A stretch of DNA of 41,539 nucleotides, from the NCBI GenBank assembly GCA_903879645.1, contig CAIRMK010000238.1, forward strand, positions 1-41,539, read 5' to 3'. The notes under the pieces are model-generated. The model saw nothing but the letters and a program-made list of their open reading frames with translations, ran no database searches and was not told where the DNA came from. Shown here in pieces: positions 25,699-35,061 of the stretch; the stretch's first letter is position 1, and each line of letters begins with the position of its first letter. This DNA comes from an uncultured Bacteroidota bacterium (lineage in GTDB: Bacteria; Bacteroidota; Bacteroidia; Flavobacteriales; Flavobacteriaceae). Position numbers and translations under genes: made by a program.

Positions 25699-25754
25699 TT
25701 TACGCTAAAATAGTAAAATATTTAAAATTTAATATCATAAATCTAAAATTTAAT

Positions 25755-26549
25755 ATGACATACGAAGGCGTTCTTACAAAAATGCAAACTGAATATTCCA
25801 ATCCCATCCAATACTATTTGGTTTTTGAAACTAGTTTTTTGAATTTGAATCAATTGTTGGACAAACATCTCGAGATTAATTTTGTGGGATATCAGTGTTT
25901 GAACTGTGGTAAAAAGAAGAAAATCTTTCGTCAAGGATATTGTTACGATTGCTTTATGAGCAGTGCTGCGGCAGGAGATTGGATTATGAAGCCTGAGTTG
26001 AGTACAGCACATTTAGACCTAGAAGATAGAGATTTGGAGTATGAAAAGAAAGTGCAATTGCAACCTCATATTGTGTACTTGGCGTTGTCTAGTGAGATAA
26101 AAGTAGGTGTCACCCGAAAAACACAAGTACCTACTCGATGGATTGATCAAGGAGCTGTGCAAGCCATTCCCATTGTGGAAGTCCCCAATCGCTATTTGGC
26201 AGGAATTACCGAGGTAGCCCTAAAAAATCATTATGCCGACAAAACCAATTGGCAAAAAATGCTAAAGAATGAAGTTCCGGAAGCAGATTTGATTAAAGAG
26301 CGAATGAGCTTGCGGTATTTAATTCCTAAAGATGTGCAAGAGTATTTTCATCCCGAGAAAGAAGATTTATATGAATTGCATTTCCCTGTATTAGAATATC
26401 CAAAGAAGGTTTCCAGTTTGAATTTGGATAAAGTACCCAATTTTTCCGGAAAGTTAATGGGAATAAAAGGACAATACCTCATCTTTCAAGACGGGACGGT
26501 TTTTAACATTAGAACCTTCGAGGGGTATGTAGTGAAGATTTCCTTATAA
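25755..26549 (+). CDS. DUF2797 domain-containing protein
   Basis: A 264-residue protein of the DUF2797 family. The N-terminal third has a small zinc-binding knuckle, CLNCGKKKKIFRQGYCYDCF (about residues 48-67). A central segment, HIVYLALSSEIKVGVTRKTQVPTRWIDQGA (about 97-126), resembles a GIY-YIG nuclease-like core (VYLA...KVGVT......R...QGA). The last part, FSGKLMGIKGQYLIFQDGTVFNIRTFEGYVV, is the family's C-terminal beta domain. The biological role is not known to me; nuclease activity is only a structural guess. It is divergent from the GH3 gene across the heptamer repeat and ends before a bidirectional terminator. Confidence 0.8.
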   Translation: MTYEGVLTKMQTEYSNPIQYYLVFETSFLNLNQLLDKHLEINFVGYQCLNCGKKKKIFRQGYCYDCFMSSAAAGDWIMKPELSTAHLDLEDRDLEYEKKVQLQPHIVYLALSSEIKVGVTRKTQVPTRWIDQGAVQAIPIVEVPNRYLAGITEVALKNHYADKTNWQKMLKNEVPEADLIKERMSLRYLIPKDVQEYFHPEKEDLYELHFPVLEYPKKVSSLNLDKVPNFSGKLMGIKGQYLIFQDGTVFNIRTFEGYVVKISL

Positions 26550-26553
26550 AAAC

Positions 26554-26582
26554 AAACCCCTTTCAGAACTTGAAAGGGGTTT
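26554..26582. terminator. Bidirectional terminator between DUF2797 and AsmA genes
   Basis: A 12-bp perfect stem, AAACCCCTTTCA (26554-26565) with its complement at 26571-26582, closes a 5-base loop between two convergent genes. Confidence 0.88.
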
Positions 26583-26596
26583 CATTTTTATTACAA

Positions 26597-29161
26597 TTAA
26601 GGCGTTTTCTTATTGAATAAACCATTCAATAAATCCTTGGCTTGGTTGACCACTTTTTTAGTTTTGGCAGTATCTCCTGCTTTTGTATTCTTATTGATTA
26701 AATCTTCTAGTGCATTCGCACCTTTGGTAACTGCTTTTTGTTTTTGTTGCTTCATTAAACTAGAAGCCAAACTAGCGGCTGCCGATTTCATATCGGTATT
26801 TACTTTCGGTTTTGCAAAAGTTCCTGTTACCGTTGCATTAATTGGGATGTTATCCAATTTAGCCACATCGGATGGTGATAATTTAGCCAACAATGAATTG
26901 GCGTCTGTACCTAAATATTTAGCAGGAACGTCAAACTTTAAATTGTAATTCATGGATTGGTCAAAACCGTGGGTTCCTCCAATATTCACTTTAACATCTT
27001 GGTATTTTAAATCAAATGGTTTAACGTTGACCTTTCCATCACTAAAGTTAAGGGCTAGTTTCACGTCATTCAAATTTAATTTCTTCAAATCAATAAATTT
27101 CAAAGAATTACCAACAGTAGATAATAAAGGCGAACCACTCGGATTAATGCTAGTTGAAAGTAATTGTCCTGTCAAGCCTCCCGATAGTGTTTTTAAATCG
27201 GGCGTCATTTTTTTATCGTCTAGATTTCCAGAAAGTTTAACGGTTGAACTCATTTTACCATTGACAACACCAGCAATAGGAGCAATCTTTTTAAACATAT
27301 CCAATTGGGTAAAAGTTTGTGTAATGTCTACCTTATTTAATCCTAAATCCATATTGAATTTTGGAGTTTTTTCTTTGGTAGAAACCATTCCGTTCATTCC
27401 TATTTGTCCACCAAAAATATTGGTTTTCACATTTTCTAAGGTTACTGCCTGATCTTTTACAATCAATTTTCCAGAGCAGTCTTTCAATGTTAAGTTATCG
27501 TATAAAACCGTATTGGCTTTTGCGGTAAGCGAACAATTTAAGAACGCTGGAATCTTCATTGCGGTTGGAGCGGCTTTGGCATCTGTTTTAGAAGGTGCAG
27601 CAGTAGTCATAAAATCGGATACTGCAATTTGATTGGAAGTCATATTGAAATTTCCTTTTAACTCTTGTTTTCTAAAGGCAAATCCATAGAAATTATCTAA
27701 AACTCCTGTCAGGCTAATATCGCTTTTTCCAGTAGTGGCTTTAAACTCTTGTAAGTTCACACGACTAGGATTAAAAGCAACCAAAGCAGAACTGATGTTC
27801 ATTCCTTTGCCATTGTCATCAACATATTTAAAACCAGTTAAGCTCATAGTACCGGCATTATTTATGTTTTGGTATTCACTCTTCTCTACCGAAGCCATAT
27901 CAAATTTAGTTGTAACATCGGCCTTCAAAATTCCAGAAAGCGGTTTGGCTAATTTAATAGGATAGGCTTTTGAAAGATTGCCAAGATTAATTATACCTTT
28001 TAAAGAAGCATCAACTAAAGCATTGGTCGCTACATTTTTGATAGTGGCTTTTGCATTAAATACATCGTGATCAATAGCGAAAGATAATTTATCTAAATTG
28101 ACATAAGTATCATTCATCACCCCTGTTTCGTTAATGATTTTGGTGTCGATGACAATGTTTTTAACAGCTTTAGGTAAATTAGGATATTGAAAAGAAGCAT
28201 TGTTAGAAGCAATGGCAATATTAAATTTAGGAACAGAAGTATCCGATTTTAATCCCTTAGCAAAACCTGTAACGGTAAAATCGCCAGAAGTTTTTACATT
28301 TTCAATGTTGCTTCTATAAGCAGCTGGAATCAATCCTAAGAAATTTTTGAACGATGATGTTGGTGTTTTGAATTTTAAATCAAATTGTTGTCCTTCTTTA
28401 ACCATTTGAAGAAATCCATCAAATTCAAGTACTAGGTCGTTAATTTTAGCTTTGTTTTCTTTGAAGGTATATTTGCTTTGGTTCAAGTCTATTCCAAGAA
28501 TAGCATCTAGTGAAATAGCGACATGGTTCATGTAATTCATTTTATCCATCGTCATGGAGACTTTGGCAGTGGTTTTGGTATCTAAATCCAAAATGTTATT
28601 GGTAAAATCTCCTTTCCCAGAATGATTGATGCTGTCCAAAACCACTTTCATTTTTGTACCTTCATTTGTGAATTTGAATTTGAAATTCTCAACTTCATAT
28701 CCTTTAATATTTAAAGCCAATGGCTTGCTTTTGCTATCGTCTTTTTTATCTTTATTTTTCAAAGCGATGTCAAAATTTCCAATCCCATCTTTATTTATGA
28801 TGATGTTGATCAAACCATTTTTAGAAGAAACCCCTTGAATGTTTAGAGGTTCACTAGCCCCGTGAAAAAGTTCCATGATGGACATTTTCAAATTCAATTC
28901 GTCAAACGAAACTAAAGTATCCCCTTCAAAAGGAGCTTTATTGATGATGGAAAGCTTCTGAATGGAGACATTGGCTTTTGGAAAACTTTTAAACAAACTC
29001 AAATCGGCATCTTTGAAAGCTACTTTTGCATCCACACTTTCATTAATTGCTTTTTCTATTTTAGCTTTAATTTGATCTTTAAAGAAATAAGGAATAGAAA
29101 ATGCAGCAATAATTAATACCAACAAAACTACCCCAACGATTTTTAAAGTTTTCTTTACCAT
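26597..29161 (-). CDS. AsmA family protein
   Basis: An 854-residue AsmA-like protein. A membrane anchor covers about residues 5-26 (LKIVGVVLLVLIIAAFSIPYF). The AsmA N-terminal pattern follows: INESVDAKVAFKDADLSLFKSFPKANVSIQ and LVSFDELNLKMSIMELF. Long beta-rich repeats make up the rest, with the C-terminal AsmA region ending VTGTFAKPKVNTDMKSAAASLA and a Lys-rich tail. AsmA-type proteins span the periplasm as a groove and are linked to phospholipid supply and outer-membrane integrity. It is monocistronic, with a minus-strand -7-like box (CAAATTTA) at 29223-29230 and a shared terminator downstream. Confidence 0.85.
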   Translation of the reverse strand: MVKKTLKIVGVVLLVLIIAAFSIPYFFKDQIKAKIEKAINESVDAKVAFKDADLSLFKSFPKANVSIQKLSIINKAPFEGDTLVSFDELNLKMSIMELFHGASEPLNIQGVSSKNGLINIIINKDGIGNFDIALKNKDKKDDSKSKPLALNIKGYEVENFKFKFTNEGTKMKVVLDSINHSGKGDFTNNILDLDTKTTAKVSMTMDKMNYMNHVAISLDAILGIDLNQSKYTFKENKAKINDLVLEFDGFLQMVKEGQQFDLKFKTPTSSFKNFLGLIPAAYRSNIENVKTSGDFTVTGFAKGLKSDTSVPKFNIAIASNNASFQYPNLPKAVKNIVIDTKIINETGVMNDTYVNLDKLSFAIDHDVFNAKATIKNVATNALVDASLKGIINLGNLSKAYPIKLAKPLSGILKADVTTKFDMASVEKSEYQNINNAGTMSLTGFKYVDDNGKGMNISSALVAFNPSRVNLQEFKATTGKSDISLTGVLDNFYGFAFRKQELKGNFNMTSNQIAVSDFMTTAAPSKTDAKAAPTAMKIPAFLNCSLTAKANTVLYDNLTLKDCSGKLIVKDQAVTLENVKTNIFGGQIGMNGMVSTKEKTPKFNMDLGLNKVDITQTFTQLDMFKKIAPIAGVVNGKMSSTVKLSGNLDDKKMTPDLKTLSGGLTGQLLSTSINPSGSPLLSTVGNSLKFIDLKKLNLNDVKLALNFSDGKVNVKPFDLKYQDVKVNIGGTHGFDQSMNYNLKFDVPAKYLGTDANSLLAKLSPSDVAKLDNIPINATVTGTFAKPKVNTDMKSAAASLASSLMKQQKQKAVTKGANALEDLINKNTKAGDTAKTKKVVNQAKDLLNGLFNKKTP

Positions 29162-29296
29162 GATTATTTAATTTATTGTCAACTTATAGGAATAAAAACC
29201 TTGCTATGGATTTTTAATGATGCAAATTTAATGTTTTAAAAAATAAAAGGTTTGTAATGTTTTCATAAATAAGACTCAGTAGTAACAATTCTACAA

Positions 29297-29327
29297 TAAA
29301 AAAATCCGCCTCAAATGGAAACGGATT
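29297..29327 (-). terminator. Terminator of sppA
   Basis: In the minus direction a 6-bp stem (AATCCG at 29303-29308 pairing with 29322-29327) is followed by a U tract, 28 bases after the sppA stop. The loop is 13 bases. Confidence 0.6.
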
Positions 29328-29354
29328 AAAATAACTAACTCACTGATTTTTTAA

Positions 29355-31112
29355 TTAATTTATTTTTAACTCATAGGCCATTCGTGCTTGAACGCCTTTT
29401 TGAGAAGTCATTTGTTTAATATGTTGCAGAATAGCATAATTCTGCTCACCGATTTCTTCTTTAATCATACTTTCTTTACTTTGAGCCAAACCAAATTTTG
29501 ATAATATATCACTAAAGTCTTTTTCAAATTCAGGGAAATCTTGTGTTCGGTATTTGGTTGTTTTCCCTAATCGGGCCGCTTCTTTAATAGCGTCATTCAT
29601 CCCTCCTATTTTATCTACCAAACCAATTCTTATAGCATCTTGACCACTCCAAACTCTTCCTTGCCCGATAGCATCTACTTGTTCAAATGTCAGTTTTCTT
29701 CCCGCTGCTACTCGATTAACAAACGTAGCATAGATTTTTTCTACTCCTTCTTGTGCAAACCCTTTATAAGAATCGTCTAAAGGTCGGAATGGGCTATACT
29801 CAGAAGCGTTTGCATTGGTTTTAACTTGTTCAACGGTAAGTCCAATTTTTTTAGCTGCTTCAGCAAAGTTGGGTAAAATCCCAAAAACACCAATTGACCC
29901 AGTAATTGTATTGGCTTCCGCATAAATTTTATCAGCATTACATGAAATATAATATCCACCAGATGCAGCATAATCACCCATTGAAACTACGACAGGTTTT
30001 ACCTTTTTAGTCAATTCAATTTCTCTCCAAATCAATTCAGAAGTTAAAGCATTTCCACCCGGACTATTTACTCTTAAAACGATTGCTTTTACATTTTTAT
30101 CTTTACGTGCTTCTTGCAAAGAACGACGCATTGAGCCTTCACCAATTACATTGACATCCCCTTCTCCATTTCCAATTTCACCTTGAGCATAAATGATGGC
30201 TATTTTGTCTTTAGCCTCAAAATTAATAGTGGATGTAGCTATTTTTTCGGAGTAATCCGCAATCGAAACGCTGCCATAATTTTTATCAGAATCAATATGT
30301 AATGCCTTTTTGATGTCATCGTGATAGACATCCTCATAAGCAATTTTGTCAATTAACTTTTCTGTTTTCGCCATTTCTGGGGTCCGGGCTAGAAGTCCAT
30401 CTGCAATTTGATTCAAACGTTCTACCGATACTTTTCTACTTTTAGAAATATCTAAAATAACGGAGCTCCATATAGACTTTAACAATTGTGTAGTTTGCTC
30501 TCTATTGGCATCACTCATTTTATTTTCAAGAAACGGTTCTACTGCGCTTTTGTATTTTCCATGACGAATCACTTCCATTTTCAAACCTGATTTCTCTTCC
30601 AAATCTTTGTAGAACATAATCTCTGCAGAGAGCCCTTTAAAGTCTAATTCACCTATCGGATTAATATAAATACTATTGGCAACAGAATTCAAGTAATATT
30701 CTTTTTGTGAATAAGCATTGGCATAAGAATAAATGAATTTTCCAGAAGTTTTAAAATCTTCTAATTGGTCACGTAGTGCTTTTGTTTGTGCAATTCCAAA
30801 ATCGGATGTGCTATTTAAAATTGAAATTCCTTTTATTTTGGAATCTGTTTTCGCATATTGAATAGCTTTTAAAACATCTGACAAACCATTATGCTTAGCT
30901 TTGAAATAATCAAAGTCTTTATAGTTTACTTTTCCCGCATAATCGTTATGAATTTTAGATAAATCCAATTCTATTACTGAATTGCTTTTTACAGATACCG
31001 TTTCATCACCTCTTCCAAACAAAGCTCCAATTAACAAAATTCCAAAAAAGCTTATCATACAAAAAACAAATAAACCCACGATTGTGGCCAATACATTTCC
31101 TAAAAATCTCAT
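29355..31112 (-). CDS. sppA: Signal peptide peptidase SppA, 67K type
   Basis: A 585-residue membrane-bound serine protease with the duplicated (67K) architecture. A single membrane anchor is at about residues 5-32. The general base Lys is about 188 in RHGKYKSAVEPF in the N-terminal half, and the nucleophilic Ser about 384 in MGDYAASGGYYIS in the C-terminal half, as in E. coli SppA. Conserved RVNSPGGNALTSELIW and EANTITGSIGVFG are also present. It degrades signal peptides left in the membrane after secretion. It is transcribed on its own from the promoter at 31181-31209, divergent from folK. Confidence 0.93.
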   Translation of the reverse strand: MRFLGNVLATIVGLFVFCMISFFGILLIGALFGRGDETVSVKSNSVIELDLSKIHNDYAGKVNYKDFDYFKAKHNGLSDVLKAIQYAKTDSKIKGISILNSTSDFGIAQTKALRDQLEDFKTSGKFIYSYANAYSQKEYYLNSVANSIYINPIGELDFKGLSAEIMFYKDLEEKSGLKMEVIRHGKYKSAVEPFLENKMSDANREQTTQLLKSIWSSVILDISKSRKVSVERLNQIADGLLARTPEMAKTEKLIDKIAYEDVYHDDIKKALHIDSDKNYGSVSIADYSEKIATSTINFEAKDKIAIIYAQGEIGNGEGDVNVIGEGSMRRSLQEARKDKNVKAIVLRVNSPGGNALTSELIWREIELTKKVKPVVVSMGDYAASGGYYISCNADKIYAEANTITGSIGVFGILPNFAEAAKKIGLTVEQVKTNANASEYSPFRPLDDSYKGFAQEGVEKIYATFVNRVAAGRKLTFEQVDAIGQGRVWSGQDAIRIGLVDKIGGMNDAIKEAARLGKTTKYRTQDFPEFEKDFSDILSKFGLAQSKESMIKEEIGEQNYAILQHIKQMTSQKGVQARMAYELKIN

Positions 31113-31180
31113 AATATTAAATTTCTTAATTAGTAGTTTAAAAAGATAATTTGTTACAAACCATTTGGTTATTCTAAATC

Positions 31181-31209
31181 CAAAAATAGTTATTAACAGA
31201 ATTCACAAA
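31181..31209 (-). promoter_or_regulatory. Promoter of sppA
   Basis: On the minus strand TTTG (31206-31209) is followed after 17 bases by TATTTTTG (31181-31188), a full match to the Bacteroidota consensus. Confidence 0.6.
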
Positions 31210-31250
31210 TATACTTTAATTCTGAAATTGTTTTAGTTATTTTGTGACTT

Positions 31251-32384
31251 ATGAAGATACAACATCAAGTCATCCTTTCGTTAGGCAGTAATCAAGGCAA
31301 AAAGCTTATAAACATTGAAAAATGTATTGATTTATTGCACAACGAAGTTGGAACAATTGTTAAAGTCTCCTCTCTTTATGAATCAAAATCTTGGGGTTTT
31401 GAAAGCGATGACTTTTATAATTGTGCTGTTTTGATGCATACTAATTTTTCACCTAATAAACTCTTAAAGAAAATAGTAAAAGTGGAGAATAAATTAGGGA
31501 GAGTTAGGGATAATAGTTTGGGATATCAAGCTAGAATCATTGATGTTGATATTATCACATTTGATAATGAAATAATACAAACTGAAAACCTTGAGATTCC
31601 ACATCCTTTTTTAAAAGACAGAAAATTTGTCTTATTACCAATTAGCGAATTAATTTCAAATTGGACGCATCCTAAAGATAATCTGTCAATTTCTGAAATA
31701 CTTTCAAATTGTCAAGATAAAAGTGATTGCAATAGTATTTATAATCTTAGTAATCCACTTGAAAATATGGATTTTAAAAATTGTAATTATATTGCCGTTG
31801 AAGGAAATATTGGCGCAGGTAAAACTACTTTATCAGGTAAAATCGCAGAAGATTTTAATGCTAAAACTGTTTTAGAGCGATTTGCAGATAATCCTTTTCT
31901 TCCTAAGTTTTATAAAGATCAAAACCGTTATGCTTTTCCGTTGGAAATGTCATTTTTGGCAGATAGATACCAGCAAATTTCTGATGATTTAGCACAATTT
32001 GATTTGTTTAAAGATTTTATTGTTGCTGATTATCATATTTTTAAATCTTTGATTTTTGCCAAAGTAACATTGTCTGAAGATGAATTTCGTTTGTACAAAA
32101 CACTTTTTGATATCATTTATAAAGAGATGCCAAAACCTGATTTGTATATTTATTTATATCAAAATACAGATCGATTATTGCAAAATATAAAACGAAGAGG
32201 AAGAAATTATGAACAAGAAATTCCAGCGGAATATTTAGAAAAAATCAATAATGGCTATTTGGATTATATTAAAACTCAAAAAGATTTGAATGTTTTAGTA
32301 ATTGATGTTTCAGAATTAGATTTTGTTAAAAATCAATCTGATTATATATTTATTTTAGATGAAATTAAAAAAAAATTGAATTAG
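31251..32384 (+). CDS. folK: Fusion of HPPK (FolK) and deoxynucleoside kinase
   Basis: A 377-residue two-domain protein. Residues 1 to about 160 are 6-hydroxymethyl-7,8-dihydropterin pyrophosphokinase of folate synthesis, shown by VILSLGSNQGKKLINIE, SSLYESKSWGF, FYNCAV, RVRDNSLGYQARIIDVDIITFD and the IPHPFLKDRKFVLLPISE motif. Residues from about 175 are a deoxynucleoside kinase of the dCK/dGK type, with P-loop GNIGAGKTT (185-193), LERFADNPFLPKFY, the DYHIFKSLIFA segment and the arginine-rich lid KRRGRNYEQE. It would make salvage dNMPs. Both active sites look complete, so both activities are expected. The stop overlaps the stop of the convergent lectin gene, with no terminator between them. 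Confidence 0.9.
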   Translation: MKIQHQVILSLGSNQGKKLINIEKCIDLLHNEVGTIVKVSSLYESKSWGFESDDFYNCAVLMHTNFSPNKLLKKIVKVENKLGRVRDNSLGYQARIIDVDIITFDNEIIQTENLEIPHPFLKDRKFVLLPISELISNWTHPKDNLSISEILSNCQDKSDCNSIYNLSNPLENMDFKNCNYIAVEGNIGAGKTTLSGKIAEDFNAKTVLERFADNPFLPKFYKDQNRYAFPLEMSFLADRYQQISDDLAQFDLFKDFIVADYHIFKSLIFAKVTLSEDEFRLYKTLFDIIYKEMPKPDLYIYLYQNTDRLLQNIKRRGRNYEQEIPAEYLEKINNGYLDYIKTQKDLNVLVIDVSELDFVKNQSDYIFILDEIKKKLN

Positions 32385-34465
32385 CGAATCATCGCAAAAT
32401 GACCTTTTACTTCAGGTGAATTTTCATCTATTTTATAAACATACCAATAATCATCGGAAATTAAATTCTTCCCGTTTAAAGTTCCATCCCAAGAATGTTT
32501 ATTCGAATTTAATTGAGTAATTAATTTCCCATATCGATCATATATTTTGACTTCAGCTTTTGGATAAAACGATAACCCTCTAATATACCAATTATCATTA
32601 TTTCCATCATTATTTGGAGTAAAAAACTTTGGAATAGATATCACAATGAATTTTCTATTGTCTGTTCCACACCCATTTTTTTCTCTTACATACGCCATAT
32701 AAAGTCCCCCATCTAAAACATTAAATCCGTTGGAAGATTGATAGTTTATACCATCTATTGAATATTCAAAATCTCCCGTTGTAACGGTATTTATGACAGC
32801 AAGAGAATCATTAATTTGTACATCAGAAATAATTGGAGAATTATGTGTAATTATGGTAAAGTTCTTTGTTTTAGAACAATTTTCAGGAGACGGTGTTGTT
32901 ATCGTTACTGAATAATTGCTCAATCCATTTGTTGTTATTGTTGGCGTTGTTGCCCCAGTAGACCATAGATAAGACATTCCAGGATTACCTGCATTTAGAG
33001 TGACCACCTCACCTGAACAAATGTTTAAAATTTCATCTGGAGCAATTGGAGAAGCATATACATCAATTTCTATATGTACTCGATCTGATAAACAACCATC
33101 ATAATTAGCTTCGGCATAGAAAGTAGTATTTTGATGTATGTTTGGAACTACAAAATGGGTTCCTAAAAAGAAATAGTTTGGATTAGTTAAAGTATCATAC
33201 CATAATAATATCCCTGATGTAGTTTCTACGTCTATAACGGTATAACTTTCATCACACATATAGTAAGGTGAAGAATAACTTAAGATAGGTTTAGGTGTTA
33301 CATGAGCAGTTATTGGAATTCGGATTGTATCAGGGCAATTATCGGAATGGGCAACAGCATAAAAATCAGTAGTAGAATTAATAGTTGGTGTTATAAAATC
33401 ATTCCCAGTTGCTAATGGATTTCCCCCTGAAATATTAGAATACCAATTTACAGTACCTGTGTTAGATATTGCTTGTAAATGAACTGTTCCCGAACCACAA
33501 ATAGTTTCCGTACTTGAGGAAGTTATCGAAGGAATAGTTAAGGTAGTTTTTGTGGAAATGTGTAAAATAGGATCTCCTAGCATACCTCCATATTCTACAA
33601 TATAACCTTTGGGTTGATAATCACCACTAAGTGATCCATTATTAGACAAGTCATTCCATGAACCGGGAATTCCAACTCCGGGAGCAGTTATATGAGCATA
33701 ATTTTCATTACCACCCATATTATTAGGTTCTCCCGTATTCCAAAAAGCAAAAGTGGATGTATAACCTGTAAAATTACCATTCCAAAAAATTGTTCCATTT
33801 TCAGGACCTGTCATCCATTTCCAGGTACCTTCAGTTTGTTCATCACTGCCACCAATCCAACCAGCACCTGAAGCTTGTGTGCCCGCAAGTTGTGCTTCAT
33901 CTGCACTGGTTATCGTTACTAAATATCCTTGCAATCCATAATAAGTAGAAGCCTGAGCTAAAATTTTTGCGTCAGACCATGTCACACCAATATTTGAGAT
34001 ATATTGATAATAATGTCCGTTTGAAGGCAAATAATTGGCTTGTCCAATTGTAATAGAAAAAGTTCTAGCTCCATTCGGGTTGGGAGAACTATTAGAATAT
34101 TCTACATCTTCTATGGCTAATGTTAAATCAGCATAAGTGGGTTGCCCTGAAACTCCACTAAGCGTTAACTTTCCTGTGCTACTATCCCAACTGCTTATAA
34201 TTGTAGGATGAAAGCCTGTTAGGGTTAAAGAATCTTGACCATAAACATAACCTGTTGAAATTTGAATATAAACCGCTGCAACTCCTACATCGTCAGGATC
34301 ATAGAAATTCATGTTTGTAACAATTTTCATTGAGGTTCCAACGCAATATATTTGATCTCCAGTTGCAGTTAAAATTGGAGCTATATTTGTGGATTGACCA
34401 TAAATAAAACATTGAACTAATAAGATTAGTAAAACAAAAGCATTATTTGTTTCAATGTTTTTCAT
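32381..34465 (-). CDS. T9SS type B sorting domain protein with C-type-lectin-like and Ig-like domains
   Basis: A 694-residue surface protein from the ATG at 34465. An upstream ATG at 34504 would overlap the methyltransferase gene and hide the signal peptide (AFVLLILLVQCFIYGQ). A lectin-like domain covers about residues 150-297 (GHYYQYISNIGVTWSDAK, WIGGSDEQTEGTWKW, FAFWNTGEPNNMGGNENYAHI, GSWNDL). It is followed by Ig-like repeats to about 500 (TDFYAVAHSDNCPD, TTFYAEANYDGCLSD). The last 80 residues are the type B / gliding-motility-associated C-terminal domain (KFFTPNNDGNNDNWYI, VKIYDRYGKLI, WDGTLNGK). It would be exported by the T9SS and may bind sugars. The EPN triplet in the lectin part suggests mannose-type binding (inference). 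Confidence 0.87.
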   Translation of the reverse strand: MKNIETNNAFVLLILLVQCFIYGQSTNIAPILTATGDQIYCVGTSMKIVTNMNFYDPDDVGVAAVYIQISTGYVYGQDSLTLTGFHPTIISSWDSSTGKLTLSGVSGQPTYADLTLAIEDVEYSNSSPNPNGARTFSITIGQANYLPSNGHYYQYISNIGVTWSDAKILAQASTYYGLQGYLVTITSADEAQLAGTQASGAGWIGGSDEQTEGTWKWMTGPENGTIFWNGNFTGYTSTFAFWNTGEPNNMGGNENYAHITAPGVGIPGSWNDLSNNGSLSGDYQPKGYIVEYGGMLGDPILHISTKTTLTIPSITSSSTETICGSGTVHLQAISNTGTVNWYSNISGGNPLATGNDFITPTINSTTDFYAVAHSDNCPDTIRIPITAHVTPKPILSYSSPYYMCDESYTVIDVETTSGILLWYDTLTNPNYFFLGTHFVVPNIHQNTTFYAEANYDGCLSDRVHIEIDVYASPIAPDEILNICSGEVVTLNAGNPGMSYLWSTGATTPTITTNGLSNYSVTITTPSPENCSKTKNFTIITHNSPIISDVQINDSLAVINTVTTGDFEYSIDGINYQSSNGFNVLDGGLYMAYVREKNGCGTDNRKFIVISIPKFFTPNNDGNNDNWYIRGLSFYPKAEVKIYDRYGKLITQLNSNKHSWDGTLNGKNLISDDYWYVYKIDENSPEVKGHFAMIR

Positions 34466-34473
34466 AGGTATAT

Positions 34474-35004
34474 TTATGAATTTAGCTTTTGGAATAAATC
34501 CCAAACAACAATTCCGGCACTAACTGAAATATTTAAAGAATGTTTAGTTCCTATTTGTGGAATTTCGATACATCCATCACAAATTTTAATAGCTTCTTGA
34601 GAAACGCCATAAACTTCGTTTCCAAATACCAAGGCGTATTTTTTATTACTAATGGGTAAAAAATCATTTAAAAAAATAGCATTTTCTACTTGTTCAATTG
34701 CATAAACAAAAACTTTCTCTTCTTTCAAATTTGCAATAACATCTAGGACATTTTTATTGTGCTCCCAAACTACAGTTTCAGTTGCACCAAGCGCAGTTTT
34801 ATGAATTTCTTTATTTGGTGGCGTAGCTGTTATTCCACATAAATAAATTTTTTCAATTAAAAAAGCATCCGATGTTCTAAAAACAGAACCAATATTGTGC
34901 AAACTTCTAATATCATCTAAAACAATAATAATTGGTGTTTTTTTTGCCAATTTAAAATCGTCAATAGATTTTCTTTCTAATTCACTATTTTCTAATTTTC
35001 TCAT
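34474..35004 (-). CDS. SpoU/TrmH-family RNA 2'-O-methyltransferase
   Basis: A 176-residue knotted (SPOUT) methyltransferase. The three SpoU motifs are visible: LDDIRSLHNIGSVFRTSDAF (motif 1, Asn/Arg), VFGNEVYGVSQEAIK (motif 2) and IPQIGTKHSLNISVSAGIVVWDLF (motif 3). It lacks the extra N-terminal substrate-binding domain of RlmB-type proteins. The target is probably a tRNA or rRNA ribose; which one cannot be told. The stop is 8 bases before the lectin-protein ATG, so those two genes may be co-transcribed. Confidence 0.87.
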   Translation of the reverse strand: MRKLENSELERKSIDDFKLAKKTPIIIVLDDIRSLHNIGSVFRTSDAFLIEKIYLCGITATPPNKEIHKTALGATETVVWEHNKNVLDVIANLKEEKVFVYAIEQVENAIFLNDFLPISNKKYALVFGNEVYGVSQEAIKICDGCIEIPQIGTKHSLNISVSAGIVVWDLFQKLNS

Positions 35005-35014
35005 AATTAAGAGT

Positions 35015-35043
35015 AAAAAAAAAGCTTCCTAAAAGGAAGCTTT
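35015..35043 (-). terminator. Terminator of the DUF1573 gene
   Basis: A 10-bp perfect stem (AAAGCTTCCT at 35021-35030, complement 35034-35043) with a 3-base loop is followed in the minus direction by a U tract. Confidence 0.8.
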
Positions 35044-35061
35044 AATTATATTTTAAAAAAT

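Noticed and set aside
26952-27452. A 166-codon plus-strand frame opposite the AsmA gene
   Set aside because: The AsmA frame has a full domain order, anchor and terminator; the opposite frame is a compositional shadow.
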